Source of the DNA: an uncultured Collinsella sp.
Lineage (GTDB): Bacteria > Actinomycetota > Coriobacteriia > Coriobacteriales > Coriobacteriaceae
Direction of reading: 5' to 3'
Assembly: GCA_958346935.1 (NCBI GenBank)
Contig: CATVTM010000014.1
Location: 1 to 33,220, forward strand
DNA length: 33,220 nt
The position numbers and the translations under genes were made by a program. Numbering within the stretch: position 1 is the stretch's first letter; every line of letters starts with the position of its first letter. Positions 7,964 to 16,600 of this stretch are shown in pieces. The notes beneath the pieces are model-generated. The model did not search any database. It was not told where the DNA came from and saw only the letters and a list, made by a program, of their open reading frames with translations.

Positions 7964-9484
7964 GTGAGAGTGGAGAGCCCCCGACAAGGTATGAGGAGGC
8001 CCGACTCGGACCGTGCTTCCTCGCGGCGTAGCACACCGCGTTCCGGTCGCGGCGGGCAGTCGTTTAGCGAACGCTATATTGCCGGCGTTCCCGCCCGCAT
8101 CATGCGCCCCCGTCTGATATTCATGGCCTGTCTGTTTATCTTGGTGTGTTTTGGCCTGCTGATGGTGTACTCGGCGTCTTCGGTCGAGGCGCTGCACGAG
8201 AATGGCTCAGCGACGTTTTTTCTGGGTCGACAGGCTGCGTTTGCCGTGGTCGGTGTTCTGGCGCTGATTGCCATCGTGCGCGTTTTGCCGGACAGCTGGT
8301 TTGGGGAGGATGTGCTCAGGATCTTCCTCATAGGCATGATAGGGCTACTGTTTCTGGTGTTCTTGGTGGGCAGCGGCAGCCGTGGCGCCACCCGCTGGCT
8401 CAACATCGCCGGCATTCAGTTCCAGCCTTCCGAGTTTTTAAAGCCATTTGCCATTGCGTATTCGGCCATCATGCTTGATCGCTTCTTTTCGCCCGGTGGC
8501 AACATCAACGAATTCCTTCGCAAGATGGGCATCTACCTGGGCATTCCGCTCTTTCTGATCTTTATCCAGCCCGATTTCGGTACCGTCCTGATCATCCTGC
8601 TGACCCTCATGTGCATGGCGTTGTTTGCGGGTCTCGACCCCAAATTTATCATCGGCGTGATAATCTTCGGCATTCTCGTGATCGTGATTGCGCTTGTTGC
8701 AGAGCCGTACCGTATGGTGCGTATTCAGGTTGCCTTGAACCCTTGGGCCGACGAGTATGGTGACGGCTATCAGGCCACGCTTGCCATCATGGCCTTTGCC
8801 TCGGGCGGTCTGTTCGGCCGTGGCATCGGCAACTCAACCATGAAGTACTCGTATCTGCCCGAGGCGCACAATGACTACATCCTGGCCATCATTGGCGAGG
8901 AAGTCGGTTTTGTCGGAACCGTGCTGTTCTTCTTGGTGTTTGCGATGCTGATCTACTCGGCGTTTCGCATTGCCGAGCAGGCGACCGATCGTCGGGGCGC
9001 GCTCATGGCGTCTGGCTCCGCGGTCATTCTCGCGGTGCAGTTTTTGATCAATGCGCTGGGCATCCTCAACGTGTTTCCCATGACGGGCAAACCGTTGCCG
9101 TTTATTAGCTACGGCGGTTCGTCGATTATTGTGTCGCTTATGCTTGCCGGTCTGATCCTGCGCGTTTCGTACGAGAGCGCCCGTCGCGATGAGTACGACC
9201 GTCGCCGCGAGAGCTTTGCCGTTATGGATGAGAGTACCGCCGGCGTGCCCCACGTACGCGGCGAGCGATCTTCGCGTAACGGCTTTACCGTTCTGGATGG
9301 CTCTGCGACCGAGCCGGCAGCCCGTCCGCGTCAGCGAACGGCGCCGCAAGGTCGTCCGCAGCGCCCCAGCCCTCGCAGCGCGGGCGGCGGATATAATCGA
9401 ATCGATTTGAACTCGGACCCGTCGGCGCGTTTGCGCACCGACGACCAGGGACCGCGTGTACGAAGGGACTACCATGACCGATAA
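7964..9484 (+). CDS. ftsW: FtsW septal peptidoglycan glycosyltransferase (SEDS)
   Basis: FtsW is the SEDS-family polymerase that joins lipid II into septal glycan strands with its partner PBP. About ten membrane spans are predicted, with family motifs LMVYSAS, GSRGATRW, QPSEFLK, IQPDFGTVLI and PLPFISYGGSS. An Arg/Ser-rich tail of about 45 residues precedes the first span, and a long Arg/Pro-rich C-terminal tail (about 110 residues) follows the last. GTG 7964 is preferred because GGGG (7954-7957) lies 6 bases upstream. TTG 7958 and ATG 7991 are in-frame alternatives. The end overlaps murG by 11 bases. Confidence 0.93.
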   Translation: MRVESPRQGMRRPDSDRASSRRSTPRSGRGGQSFSERYIAGVPARIMRPRLIFMACLFILVCFGLLMVYSASSVEALHENGSATFFLGRQAAFAVVGVLALIAIVRVLPDSWFGEDVLRIFLIGMIGLLFLVFLVGSGSRGATRWLNIAGIQFQPSEFLKPFAIAYSAIMLDRFFSPGGNINEFLRKMGIYLGIPLFLIFIQPDFGTVLIILLTLMCMALFAGLDPKFIIGVIIFGILVIVIALVAEPYRMVRIQVALNPWADEYGDGYQATLAIMAFASGGLFGRGIGNSTMKYSYLPEAHNDYILAIIGEEVGFVGTVLFFLVFAMLIYSAFRIAEQATDRRGALMASGSAVILAVQFLINALGILNVFPMTGKPLPFISYGGSSIIVSLMLAGLILRVSYESARRDEYDRRRESFAVMDESTAGVPHVRGERSSRNGFTVLDGSATEPAARPRQRTAPQGRPQRPSPRSAGGGYNRIDLNSDPSARLRTDDQGPRVRRDYHDR

Positions 9485-10589
9485 GATGACCGTTGCTATT
9501 GCAGCCGGCGGCACGGCGGGACATATCAACCCCGCGCTTGCCTTGGCCGAAGAGCTGCGTGACCGTGGCCACCACGTTGTGTTCGTGGGCCAGTCGCGCA
9601 AGCTCGAGGGTCGTCTGGTCCCCGAGGCTGGGTTTGATTTTGTGCCCATTACGGTCACGGGCTTCGACCGCTCCCGTCCTTGGACGGCGCTGACCTCGCT
9701 GTGGCGTGTCAACAAGGCCAAGCGTGCGCTCGCCAGTCATTTCTCAAAGGTCGGCAAGCCCGATGCCGCCATCGGTTTTGGTGCCTATGTCGAGGTTCCG
9801 CTGCTGGGGTGGTGCAAGGGCGCGGGCGTTCCGTATCTGCTGCATGAACAGAACTCTGTTCCGGGCCTGGCCAACAAGATGATGAACTCCCACGCCGCCC
9901 GCGTGTGTATCTCGGTGCCGGCAGCGCGCGCGGTCTTTGAGCGCGAAGGTGACCCTGACCACGTGCTCATGACCGGCAACCCCGTACGTCGCTCGGTGAT
10001 CGAGGGCGATCGCGCTCGCGGCCGCAAGGCACTTGGCGTTCCCGAGGACGCTACGCTGCTGCTCGTCTTTGGCGGTTCACTTGGCGCCCAGCACCTCAAC
10101 GAGCGCGTGGCTTCGCTCAAAAACGAGCTGCTTTCGCGCAAGAACCTCTATGTGTTGCATTCGACGGGTGCCGACGGCTTTGAGGAGACCGAGCGCGCTT
10201 TGGCGCTGACGCCCGAGGAGGCGAAGCGTTATCGCGTCCAGCCTTACATCGACAACATGGGCGATATGCTGGCTGCTGCCGATTTGGTGCTCTCGCGTTC
10301 GGGCGCATCGAGCGTGGCCGAGATCGCTGCGCTCGCCGTGCCCTCGGTGCTCGTGCCGTATCCGCATGCGACGGCCGACCACCAAACCACCAATGCCCGT
10401 TATCTGGTCGACGCCGGGGCCGGCGTGCTCTGCGCCGATGCCGATATCGACGGTTCTGCCTTTGCCGATGAGCTGCTGCACCTGGTCGATGACGCGGCGG
10501 CGCGCGACGCCATGCGTCAGGCGGCGCGTGGTCTGGCTCAGGATAGGGCCGCCGCTCTTCTGGCCGATGCGGTAGAGGGTTTGCGTTAG
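9474..10589 (+). CDS. murG: UDP-GlcNAc--undecaprenyl-PP-MurNAc-pentapeptide transferase MurG
   Basis: MurG converts lipid I to lipid II on the inner membrane face. It is a GT-B glycosyltransferase of 371 residues with the N-terminal glycine loop GGTAGHINP (12-20), the HEQNSVPGLAN motif, the second-domain loop GGSLGAQHLN, and the UDP-GlcNAc-binding region SRSGASSVAEIAAL followed by PYPHATADHQ. ATG 9474 is chosen because GAAGGGA (9462-9468) lies 5 bases upstream and homologues begin there. A further in-frame start at 9456 would only add an unconserved extension. The start lies inside the ftsW end, implying coupled translation. Confidence 0.95.
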   Translation: MTDKMTVAIAAGGTAGHINPALALAEELRDRGHHVVFVGQSRKLEGRLVPEAGFDFVPITVTGFDRSRPWTALTSLWRVNKAKRALASHFSKVGKPDAAIGFGAYVEVPLLGWCKGAGVPYLLHEQNSVPGLANKMMNSHAARVCISVPAARAVFEREGDPDHVLMTGNPVRRSVIEGDRARGRKALGVPEDATLLLVFGGSLGAQHLNERVASLKNELLSRKNLYVLHSTGADGFEETERALALTPEEAKRYRVQPYIDNMGDMLAAADLVLSRSGASSVAEIAALAVPSVLVPYPHATADHQTTNARYLVDAGAGVLCADADIDGSAFADELLHLVDDAAARDAMRQAARGLAQDRAAALLADAVEGLR

Positions 10590-10686
10590 TTAGACGGGAT
10601 ATCGTCGGTCGCCCTCGCGCTGATGCGGTAGGTGCGGTACAGTTAACGGGTTACAGGCAGTGTTTACGCAAGGAGTACACGAGCAC

Positions 10687-12105
10687 ATGGCTGATTCCCA
10701 GACTGCAACCTCCGCGCCCGAGTTTAAGAGCGCCCACTTTATCGGTATCGGCGGCGCCGGCATGAGCGGTATCGCCCTCGTTCTGCACGAGCGCGGTTAT
10801 GCCGTTACCGGCTCCGACCTTAAGACGTCACGTTATATCCGCCAGCTTACCCGCGCTGGTGTGAAGGTGCACGTGGGCCATGAGGCAGCCACGATCGACG
10901 AGGTCAAGCCCGACGTGGTTGTTGTCTCCACCGCTATTCCGGAGTCCAACCCTGAGCTCGTGCGCGCTCGCGAGCTGGGCATTCCCGTGTGGCCCCGTGC
11001 CAAGATGCTCTCTGCTTTGGGCCACGGCTACACTACCGTCGCTGTTGCCGGCACGCATGGCAAGACCACCACGTCTTCGATGTGCGCCACCATGCTCGAC
11101 CGCATGGGTCTGGATCCGAGCTTCTTGATCGGCGGCATCGTCGAGGGCTATGACACGAACGGCAAGAACGGCTCGGGAGACTACTTTGTCGCCGAGGCCG
11201 ACGAGTCCGACAGCTCCTTCCTGTTCCTGAACCCCAACGTGGTCATTGTGACCAACGTCGAGGCCGACCACCTCGATCACTACTCGGGTATCGAGGAGAT
11301 CGAGGCAACTTTCGCCAAATTCATGAGCCTGGTGGGCGAGGACGGCACCGTCATCGTCTGCGGCGAGGACCCGCATCTGGTCGAGCTCGCCAAGTCGACG
11401 GGCCGTCACGTGCTTTCCTACGGCTTTGCCGAGAGCAACGACATCGTCTGCGTGCACCCGGATGTCAAGGGCATCCAGAGTGACTTTATCGTTCGCTTTG
11501 AGGACGGCACTGAGCACGCTGTGGAGATCAAGAGCAATCCCGGTCGCCACAACATGCTCAACGCCACGGCCGTGCTCACCGTCGCCCATGTCCTGGGCCT
11601 TGACATCGACGCCGCCGCCAAGGCGCTCTCGAGCTTTGAGGGCGTCCGCCGTCGCTTTACCCACGTGGGCGATATCGATGGCATCACCGTGGTCGATGAT
11701 TACGGCCATCACCCCACCGAGATCAAGGCGACGCTTGCCGCCGCTTCGTCGCTGGGCTACAAGCACGTCGACGTCGTGTTCCAGCCGCACCGCTATTCGC
11801 GCCTGCAGGCCCTGTGCGACGACTTTGCCGATGCATTTGCCAATGCCGATAAACTGCTGCTGATTGATGTGTTCTCGGCTGGTGAGATGCCCATTCCGGG
11901 TGTCACCTCTAAGATGCTCGCCGATACCGTGCGCGCCAAGCATCCTGGCAAGGAGGTCGTGTACTGCTCCAGCCGTCTTGAGCTCAATCAGGAGCTCGAG
12001 CAGATGGTGGGCGAGGGCGACCTGCTGCTCACCATGGGTGCCGGCGACGTTACGACCGTCGGTCCCGAGTTCATTGAGTATCTGACTGCCAAGAAAGACG
12101 CTTAA
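10687..12105 (+). CDS. murC: UDP-N-acetylmuramate--L-alanine ligase MurC
   Basis: MurC adds L-alanine to UDP-MurNAc, the first peptide-forming step. The 472-residue product has the N-terminal HFIGIGGAGMSGIA loop, the P-loop AGTHGKTTTSS (about 122-131), EADESDSSF, NVEADHLDHY, and the C-terminal DDYGHHPTEI and QPHRYSR motifs typical of MurC. AAGGAG (10670-10675) lies 11 bases upstream of ATG 10687, so this start is preferred over GTG 10660, which is upstream of the SD. A 97-base gap separates it from murG; I see no convincing promoter there. Confidence 0.95.
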   Translation: MADSQTATSAPEFKSAHFIGIGGAGMSGIALVLHERGYAVTGSDLKTSRYIRQLTRAGVKVHVGHEAATIDEVKPDVVVVSTAIPESNPELVRARELGIPVWPRAKMLSALGHGYTTVAVAGTHGKTTTSSMCATMLDRMGLDPSFLIGGIVEGYDTNGKNGSGDYFVAEADESDSSFLFLNPNVVIVTNVEADHLDHYSGIEEIEATFAKFMSLVGEDGTVIVCGEDPHLVELAKSTGRHVLSYGFAESNDIVCVHPDVKGIQSDFIVRFEDGTEHAVEIKSNPGRHNMLNATAVLTVAHVLGLDIDAAAKALSSFEGVRRRFTHVGDIDGITVVDDYGHHPTEIKATLAAASSLGYKHVDVVFQPHRYSRLQALCDDFADAFANADKLLLIDVFSAGEMPIPGVTSKMLADTVRAKHPGKEVVYCSSRLELNQELEQMVGEGDLLLTMGAGDVTTVGPEFIEYLTAKKDA

Positions 12106-12110
12106 GTCTA

Positions 12111-13022
12111 ATGGGTCTGTTTAACGCCGTCATGGCGCTCTCGGGCATGATCGACACGGATGTGATCGAGGACGAGCGCCTTGCGCGTCATACGAGCTAT
12201 CGTATCGGCGGCAAGGCCGACCTCTTTGTGACGTGCCATAGCTATCATGCCCTCCGCCGCGCCGTGGCGGTGCTCGATCGCGAGCAGGTGCCGTGGGTCA
12301 TCATCGGCAAGGGCTCCAATCTGCTGGTTGCCGATGGCGGTTATCGCGGTGCCGTCATTTCGCTCGGACGTGAGTTTCAGCGCACGGTTGTTGCCGATGA
12401 CGGTTGTACGCTGACGGTCGGTGCGGGCGTGATGTTTGCGCGCCTGGTCAACGATGCCCTGTCGCGTAGCCTCTCGGGCCTTGAGTTTGCCGTTGGCATT
12501 CCTGGTTCGGTCGGCGGTGCGATATCCATGAATGCCGGCACACGGACCGAGTGGATTGGCTCGCTGGTTGAGGATGTCGTAACGTTTGACCCGGCATCCG
12601 GTATCAAGCATTATGCGGGGTCCGAGATCACTTGGGGCTACCGCGAATGTAGCCTTCCCCGCAATGAGATCATCCTCGAGTGCGTGCTCAAGCTTAAACC
12701 GGCGCTCAAGGCCGACATTCGCGAGCGCATGGAGCGGTACCTTACAAGGCGCAAGCGTACGCAGCCCATGGGTCGCGCATCCTGCGGGTCTGTCTTTCGC
12801 AACCCGCCCGATGCGAGTGTGGGCAAGCTTATCGAGGATTGTGGATTAAAGGGTTTTTCGATTGGCGGCGCGGAAGTTTCGCCCGTTCACGCTAATTTTA
12901 TCGTTAATAACGGAACTGCCTCGGCCGATGACGTTGCCGCGGTTATTAGACATGTGCACGGAAAGGTGAGGGAGGCGTATGGCATCGAGCTCAGACCGGA
13001 AGTTAAATTCCTCGGCTTCTAG
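12111..13022 (+). CDS. murB: UDP-N-acetylenolpyruvoylglucosamine reductase MurB
   Basis: MurB reduces UDP-GlcNAc-enolpyruvate to UDP-MurNAc with NADPH and bound FAD. The 303-residue protein has the FAD-binding PCMH-type domain (RHTSYRIGGKADLF, GKGSNLLVAD, GIPGSVGGAISMNAG) and the C-terminal catalytic domain with GSVFRNP (S227) and RPEVKF (E297). It starts 5 bases after murC without a strong SD, so coupling is likely. Its last 44 bases overlap the start of ftsQ in another frame. Confidence 0.95.
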   Translation: MGLFNAVMALSGMIDTDVIEDERLARHTSYRIGGKADLFVTCHSYHALRRAVAVLDREQVPWVIIGKGSNLLVADGGYRGAVISLGREFQRTVVADDGCTLTVGAGVMFARLVNDALSRSLSGLEFAVGIPGSVGGAISMNAGTRTEWIGSLVEDVVTFDPASGIKHYAGSEITWGYRECSLPRNEIILECVLKLKPALKADIRERMERYLTRRKRTQPMGRASCGSVFRNPPDASVGKLIEDCGLKGFSIGGAEVSPVHANFIVNNGTASADDVAAVIRHVHGKVREAYGIELRPEVKFLGF

Positions 13023-14235
13023 AGCATCGAAACCCACCTTCCGCCGCGCCGGAGGGCGTTCCGGCGCGCCTGCCAAACCTCAACGCAATACCGTCGCGCA
13101 CTCTAAGTCTGTCGGGCATGCTCGACAGACCAGTCGTCCGGTCGTCGGCTCGCAGCTCGGTAATCGTCCGGCCGCAAAAAAGTCCTCGCGTCCCTCGGTG
13201 ACGTCAAAGCCTGTTATGGGCGCCAAGCCTGCCCGTCCCATGGCAGCTCCCAAGCCCTCGACGGGAACTAAAGCGGCGCGTCCAGGTCGCACGCTGGGCG
13301 CATCGAAACCGCGCTCGCTGACATCGGTGCCGGCTACCGCCAAGAAGCCTTCGAGTAAAAAAGGTTTCAACCCGTTATCTTCACTTGGAGCGATGGCAAA
13401 TAAAACATCAGACGCCGCTTCTGTCGTTACAGGCAAAGGCAAAATCGTGGGCGGCGTTCTGGCCGTCTTGGCCGTGCTCGTCGTCGTTGCCATCGTGGTG
13501 ATCAACTCTGGACTGTTTACTGCCACTGATATTCAGATTCAAGGCAGCGAGCATGTGACGAAGCACGATGCTATCCAGCTGATCGACTTGCCCGAGGGAA
13601 CGTCGCTTTTTAACGTCGATCCCGACCAGATTACCGAGGATCTCAAGCAGAACCCGTGGGTTTCGGGCGTGGATGTCCAGCGCCAGTTTCCCCATACGCT
13701 TATCATCACGCCGACGGAGCGTAAAGTTATCGCCATTGCGTATATCAGCTCCGACGACCTTGCCTGGGCTATCGGAGACGATGACACCTGGATCGCCCCA
13801 CTGTCGACGTCGGTCGAAGTGGACGACCAGGGCAACGTCATCACGACAGGGCAGGGCTCAAATACCTTGACCGGAATCGATGCCGCGCTGGCGCTCGCCA
13901 AGCATTATGGCGCGGTGTTGTTGACTGATGTCTCGGCGGATGTCGCTCCGGTTTCCGGCCAGGCGGTTAACTCCAAAGCCGTTAAGGCCGGCCTGGATTA
14001 TGTGCGTGGTTTTTCGAGCGAGTTCTTGGGACAAGTCAAGGATATTTCCACGCCTTCGGTCGAAGCCATCTCGGCTAACCTCAATAACGGCATTGAGGTG
14101 TCGCTGGGCGATTCGGACGATATCGCCAAGAAGGAACGCGTAGTCACCAAGTTGCTTTCGCAGGTAGAGGGCGTAACGTATATCAATGTGCGCTCTCCGG
14201 GCAACTACACATTTAGGAATGCTCCGACCTCGTAG
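12979..14235 (+). CDS. ftsQ: FtsQ-type divisome protein with POTRA domain
   Basis: FtsQ (DivIB) scaffolds FtsL/FtsB and regulates septal wall synthesis. The 418-residue protein has an unusually long basic, Pro/Ala/Lys-rich cytoplasmic tail (about 1-153) with many KP/RP pairs, one membrane span (about 156-177), a POTRA domain (about 182-250, starting TATDIQIQG and including LPEGTSLFNVD) and an extracellular FtsQ/DivIB region to the end. ATG 12979 lies 44 bases inside murB and is preceded by GGGAGG at good spacing. Family assignment is secure; the tail is longer than in E. coli FtsQ. Confidence 0.92.
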   Translation: MASSSDRKLNSSASRASKPTFRRAGGRSGAPAKPQRNTVAHSKSVGHARQTSRPVVGSQLGNRPAAKKSSRPSVTSKPVMGAKPARPMAAPKPSTGTKAARPGRTLGASKPRSLTSVPATAKKPSSKKGFNPLSSLGAMANKTSDAASVVTGKGKIVGGVLAVLAVLVVVAIVVINSGLFTATDIQIQGSEHVTKHDAIQLIDLPEGTSLFNVDPDQITEDLKQNPWVSGVDVQRQFPHTLIITPTERKVIAIAYISSDDLAWAIGDDDTWIAPLSTSVEVDDQGNVITTGQGSNTLTGIDAALALAKHYGAVLLTDVSADVAPVSGQAVNSKAVKAGLDYVRGFSSEFLGQVKDISTPSVEAISANLNNGIEVSLGDSDDIAKKERVVTKLLSQVEGVTYINVRSPGNYTFRNAPTS

Positions 14236-14300
14236 CGCTGGTTGATGCTTTGTTGAGGGGCCATACCACGCCGTTTATCTGGTTTGTTTGGTTTTCACGG

Positions 14301-14341
14301 TCAATTATTTGACTGATACGTTCATAATGTGCAAACATAAT
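14301..14341 (+). promoter_or_regulatory. AT-rich candidate promoter region ahead of ftsZ
   Basis: The 199-base ftsQ-ftsZ gap is notably AT-rich for this genome. It holds two CATAAT hexamers (14323-14328 and 14336-14341) and a TTGACT (14309-14314), but the TTGACT spacings (8 and 21 bases) are not ideal. TCAATT (14301-14306) is 16 bases from the first CATAAT. A dedicated ftsZ promoter is common in bacteria, and this is the likeliest place for it. The exact hexamers are uncertain. Confidence 0.4.
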
Positions 14342-14434
14342 ACGGTTTACCTTTGCATTTACTTTCAACCTGAAGGTTAATGTGCGCAGGGGTCGACCCA
14401 TGCTATGGCTATAACCTTTGTTCGGAGGACCGAC

Positions 14435-15589
14435 ATGCACGAGACAGAGATCAACAACTACCTTGCCGTCATTAAGGTGGTCGGCGTCGGCGGCGGCGGT
14501 ACCAACGCGGTCAATCGAATGATCGAAGAGGGAATCCGCGGCGTCGAGTTTGTTGCCATCAACACCGATGCTCAGGCACTCGCGATCTCTGATGCCGATA
14601 TCAAGGTGCACATCGGCACCGACCTTACCCGCGGCTTGGGCGCCGGCGCCAATCCCGAGGTTGGCCGCAAGGCTGCCGATGAGTCCCGCGACGACATTGC
14701 CGAGGCGCTCGCTGGCGCCGACATGGTGTTTATCACCTGCGGTGAGGGCGGTGGCACCGGTACCGGCGCTGCTCCCATCGTTGCCGATATCGCGATGAAC
14801 GAGGTCGGCGCACTGACCGTCGCCGTCGTGACCAAGCCCTTCACCTTCGAGGGCCGCAAGCGCAAGAAGAGCGCCGAGGAGGGCATCAAGACCCTCTCCG
14901 ATTGCGTCGACACCATGATCGTCATCCCTAACGATAAGCTGCTCGACATCGCCGAGAAGAAGACCACCATGCTCGAGGCCTTCGCGATTGCCGATGGCGT
15001 TCTTTCTCAGGGCACCCAGGGCATTACCGACCTCATCACCGTCCCCGGTATCATCAACCTGGACTTCGCCGATGTTAAGACCATCATGAAGCAGGCCGGT
15101 ACCGCCATGATGGGTATCGGTACCTCTTCTGGGGATACTCGTGCCGTCGACGCTGCCCAGCAGGCCATCTCCAGCCCGCTGCTCGAGAGCTCCATCGATG
15201 GTGCCACGCGCGTGCTGCTCTCCATCGCCGGTTCCAAGGACCTGGGCATCCAGGAGATCAGCGACGCCGCCGACGTTGTCGCCAACGCCGTCGACCCCGA
15301 GGCCAACATCATCTTCGGTACCGTTGTCGACGAGTCCCTGGGCGATCAGGTGCGTATCACCGTCATCGCTACGGGCTTCTCCGACTCCAACGTCAACCGT
15401 CAGGATGAGCTCTTTGCTGCTCAGCAGTCTCAGAGCAAGGCCGCTGCCTCCGCTGAGCCGCAGCGCACCGCTCCGGCTGCCAGCCCGGCTCAGGCCGCTC
15501 CGACCCGCAACGTCGGTGGTACCGAGCTGCCCAACTTTGGCAACGACCAGTTCGAGCTTCCCGACTTCCTGAAGCGCGGTAGCTTCTAG
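14435..15589 (+). CDS. ftsZ: Cell division protein FtsZ
   Basis: FtsZ is the tubulin-like GTPase that forms the division ring. The 384-residue product has the glycine-rich start VVGVGGGGTNAV, the tubulin signature GGGTGTG (105-111), the T7-loop region around NLDFADVKTIM, a Ser/Ala/Pro/Gln-rich linker, and a conserved C-terminal peptide (ELPDFLKR) for binding partners such as SepF. GGAGG (14424-14428) sets ATG 14435 as the start; in-frame ATG 14405 lacks an SD and would only add residues before the conserved N-terminus. ftsA is absent from the cluster, as usual in Actinomycetota. Confidence 0.97.
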   Translation: MHETEINNYLAVIKVVGVGGGGTNAVNRMIEEGIRGVEFVAINTDAQALAISDADIKVHIGTDLTRGLGAGANPEVGRKAADESRDDIAEALAGADMVFITCGEGGGTGTGAAPIVADIAMNEVGALTVAVVTKPFTFEGRKRKKSAEEGIKTLSDCVDTMIVIPNDKLLDIAEKKTTMLEAFAIADGVLSQGTQGITDLITVPGIINLDFADVKTIMKQAGTAMMGIGTSSGDTRAVDAAQQAISSPLLESSIDGATRVLLSIAGSKDLGIQEISDAADVVANAVDPEANIIFGTVVDESLGDQVRITVIATGFSDSNVNRQDELFAAQQSQSKAAASAEPQRTAPAASPAQAAPTRNVGGTELPNFGNDQFELPDFLKRGSF

Positions 15590-15612
15590 TTCGTTTTTCT
15601 CAACGACCTGCA

Positions 15613-15648
15613 CGGGGTGTGTCCATTTGGATGCACCCCGTTTTGTTT
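15613..15648 (+). terminator. Rho-independent terminator after ftsZ
   Basis: CGGGGTGTGTCC and GGATGCACCCCG form a 12-bp stem, with two G-U wobbles in RNA, around an ATTT loop, followed by TTTTGTTT. It begins 24 bases after the ftsZ stop and closes the dcw unit. Confidence 0.88.
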
Positions 15649-15799
15649 CTCGTTTGTAAACGAAAGCCTCCAATCTCCTTACGTTCCCTTTACGTTTGGT
15701 CCCTACCGCTGCGGGTATCCTTTTAAGGAAGTATGACAGCCGTATAAACGCGGACTGCGCGGCGACGCCGCGGTACTTGTGTTATTAGGAGGCTTTAGT

Positions 15800-16600
15800 A
15801 TGGCAGCACGTGCGGACAACGTTTCGCGTGTCGACCATGATGGAGTTACGTTGGTGGAGGGCGCGACATCCGATGTCCGCTTTGCCTTTACCGAGCGCAC
15901 CGGTGGCGTTTCTGAAGATGCGTACTCCTCGCTCAACCTGGGCTCGCATGTAGGCGATGACCCCTTTGCTGTTCAAGAAAATCGTCGTCGAGCGCTCGAA
16001 GCTATGGGCGCCACTGAGTGCGAGCATAATCTGCTCGTGCCCAATCAGGTACATGGTGACCATATCGTTACGGTGACTTCGAACGGCGCCGACGATCTTG
16101 AGGCTGTTCGCGAGCAGATTGCCGAGGGCTGCGATGCCATCGTCTGTACGGCCCATGACGTGCCCGTGCTGCTCTGCTTTGCCGACTGCGTTCCCGTGGT
16201 GCTGGTGGCCCCTGGCGGATTTGCCGTGGTGCACTCCGGTTGGAAGGGCACGATTGCACGTATTTCTGCCAAGGCGTGCCAGGCGCTTTGCGATGCTGCC
16301 GGCTGCGATGCGAGCGACGTTTCCGCCTATATCGGCCCCCATATCTTGGCTGACGAATATGCGGTATCCCAGGAACTCATGGATCGCTTTGCCGTCGAGT
16401 TCTCTTGCATCGATGCGAGTGTCTCTCGCATGCTCGATCTTTCCGCTGCCATTTGTGAGGCGCTGGTAGATGCCGGTGTGGACGCGGATAATATCGTGGA
16501 TACCCAGCTTTCGACTGTGCGTCAGAACGACCGCTTTTATTCCTACCGTAACGAGGACGGCACCTGTGGGCGCCATGCTGCGATCGGCGTGATGCTATGA
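15800..16600 (+). CDS. pgeF: PgeF/YfiH laccase-domain protein (peptidoglycan editing factor)
   Basis: The 266-residue protein belongs to the DUF152/YfiH family, now linked in E. coli to removing wrongly incorporated L-Ser muropeptide precursors. Older annotations call it polyphenol oxidase or laccase. The putative metal-site residues are present: H85 in NQVHGDH, C130 in CFADCVPV and H145 in VVHSGWKG. AGGAGG (15787-15792) lies 7 bases before ATG 15800, so upstream GTG 15779 is rejected. It follows ftsZ, its usual neighbour. Its stop overlaps the pstS start as ATGA, tying it to the phosphate operon. Confidence 0.9.
   Translation: MAARADNVSRVDHDGVTLVEGATSDVRFAFTERTGGVSEDAYSSLNLGSHVGDDPFAVQENRRRALEAMGATECEHNLLVPNQVHGDHIVTVTSNGADDLEAVREQIAEGCDAIVCTAHDVPVLLCFADCVPVVLVAPGGFAVVHSGWKGTIARISAKACQALCDAAGCDASDVSAYIGPHILADEYAVSQELMDRFAVEFSCIDASVSRMLDLSAAICEALVDAGVDADNIVDTQLSTVRQNDRFYSYRNEDGTCGRHAAIGVML

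Noticed and set aside
14213..15673. 486-residue open frame antisense to ftsZ
   Set aside because: It runs through ftsZ and its terminator, with Gly/Asp/Leu-rich shadow composition and no SD.
16560..16597. Pho box ahead of pstS
   Set aside because: pstS begins inside the pgeF stop and I see no paired direct repeats of Pho-box type in the coding sequence just before it.
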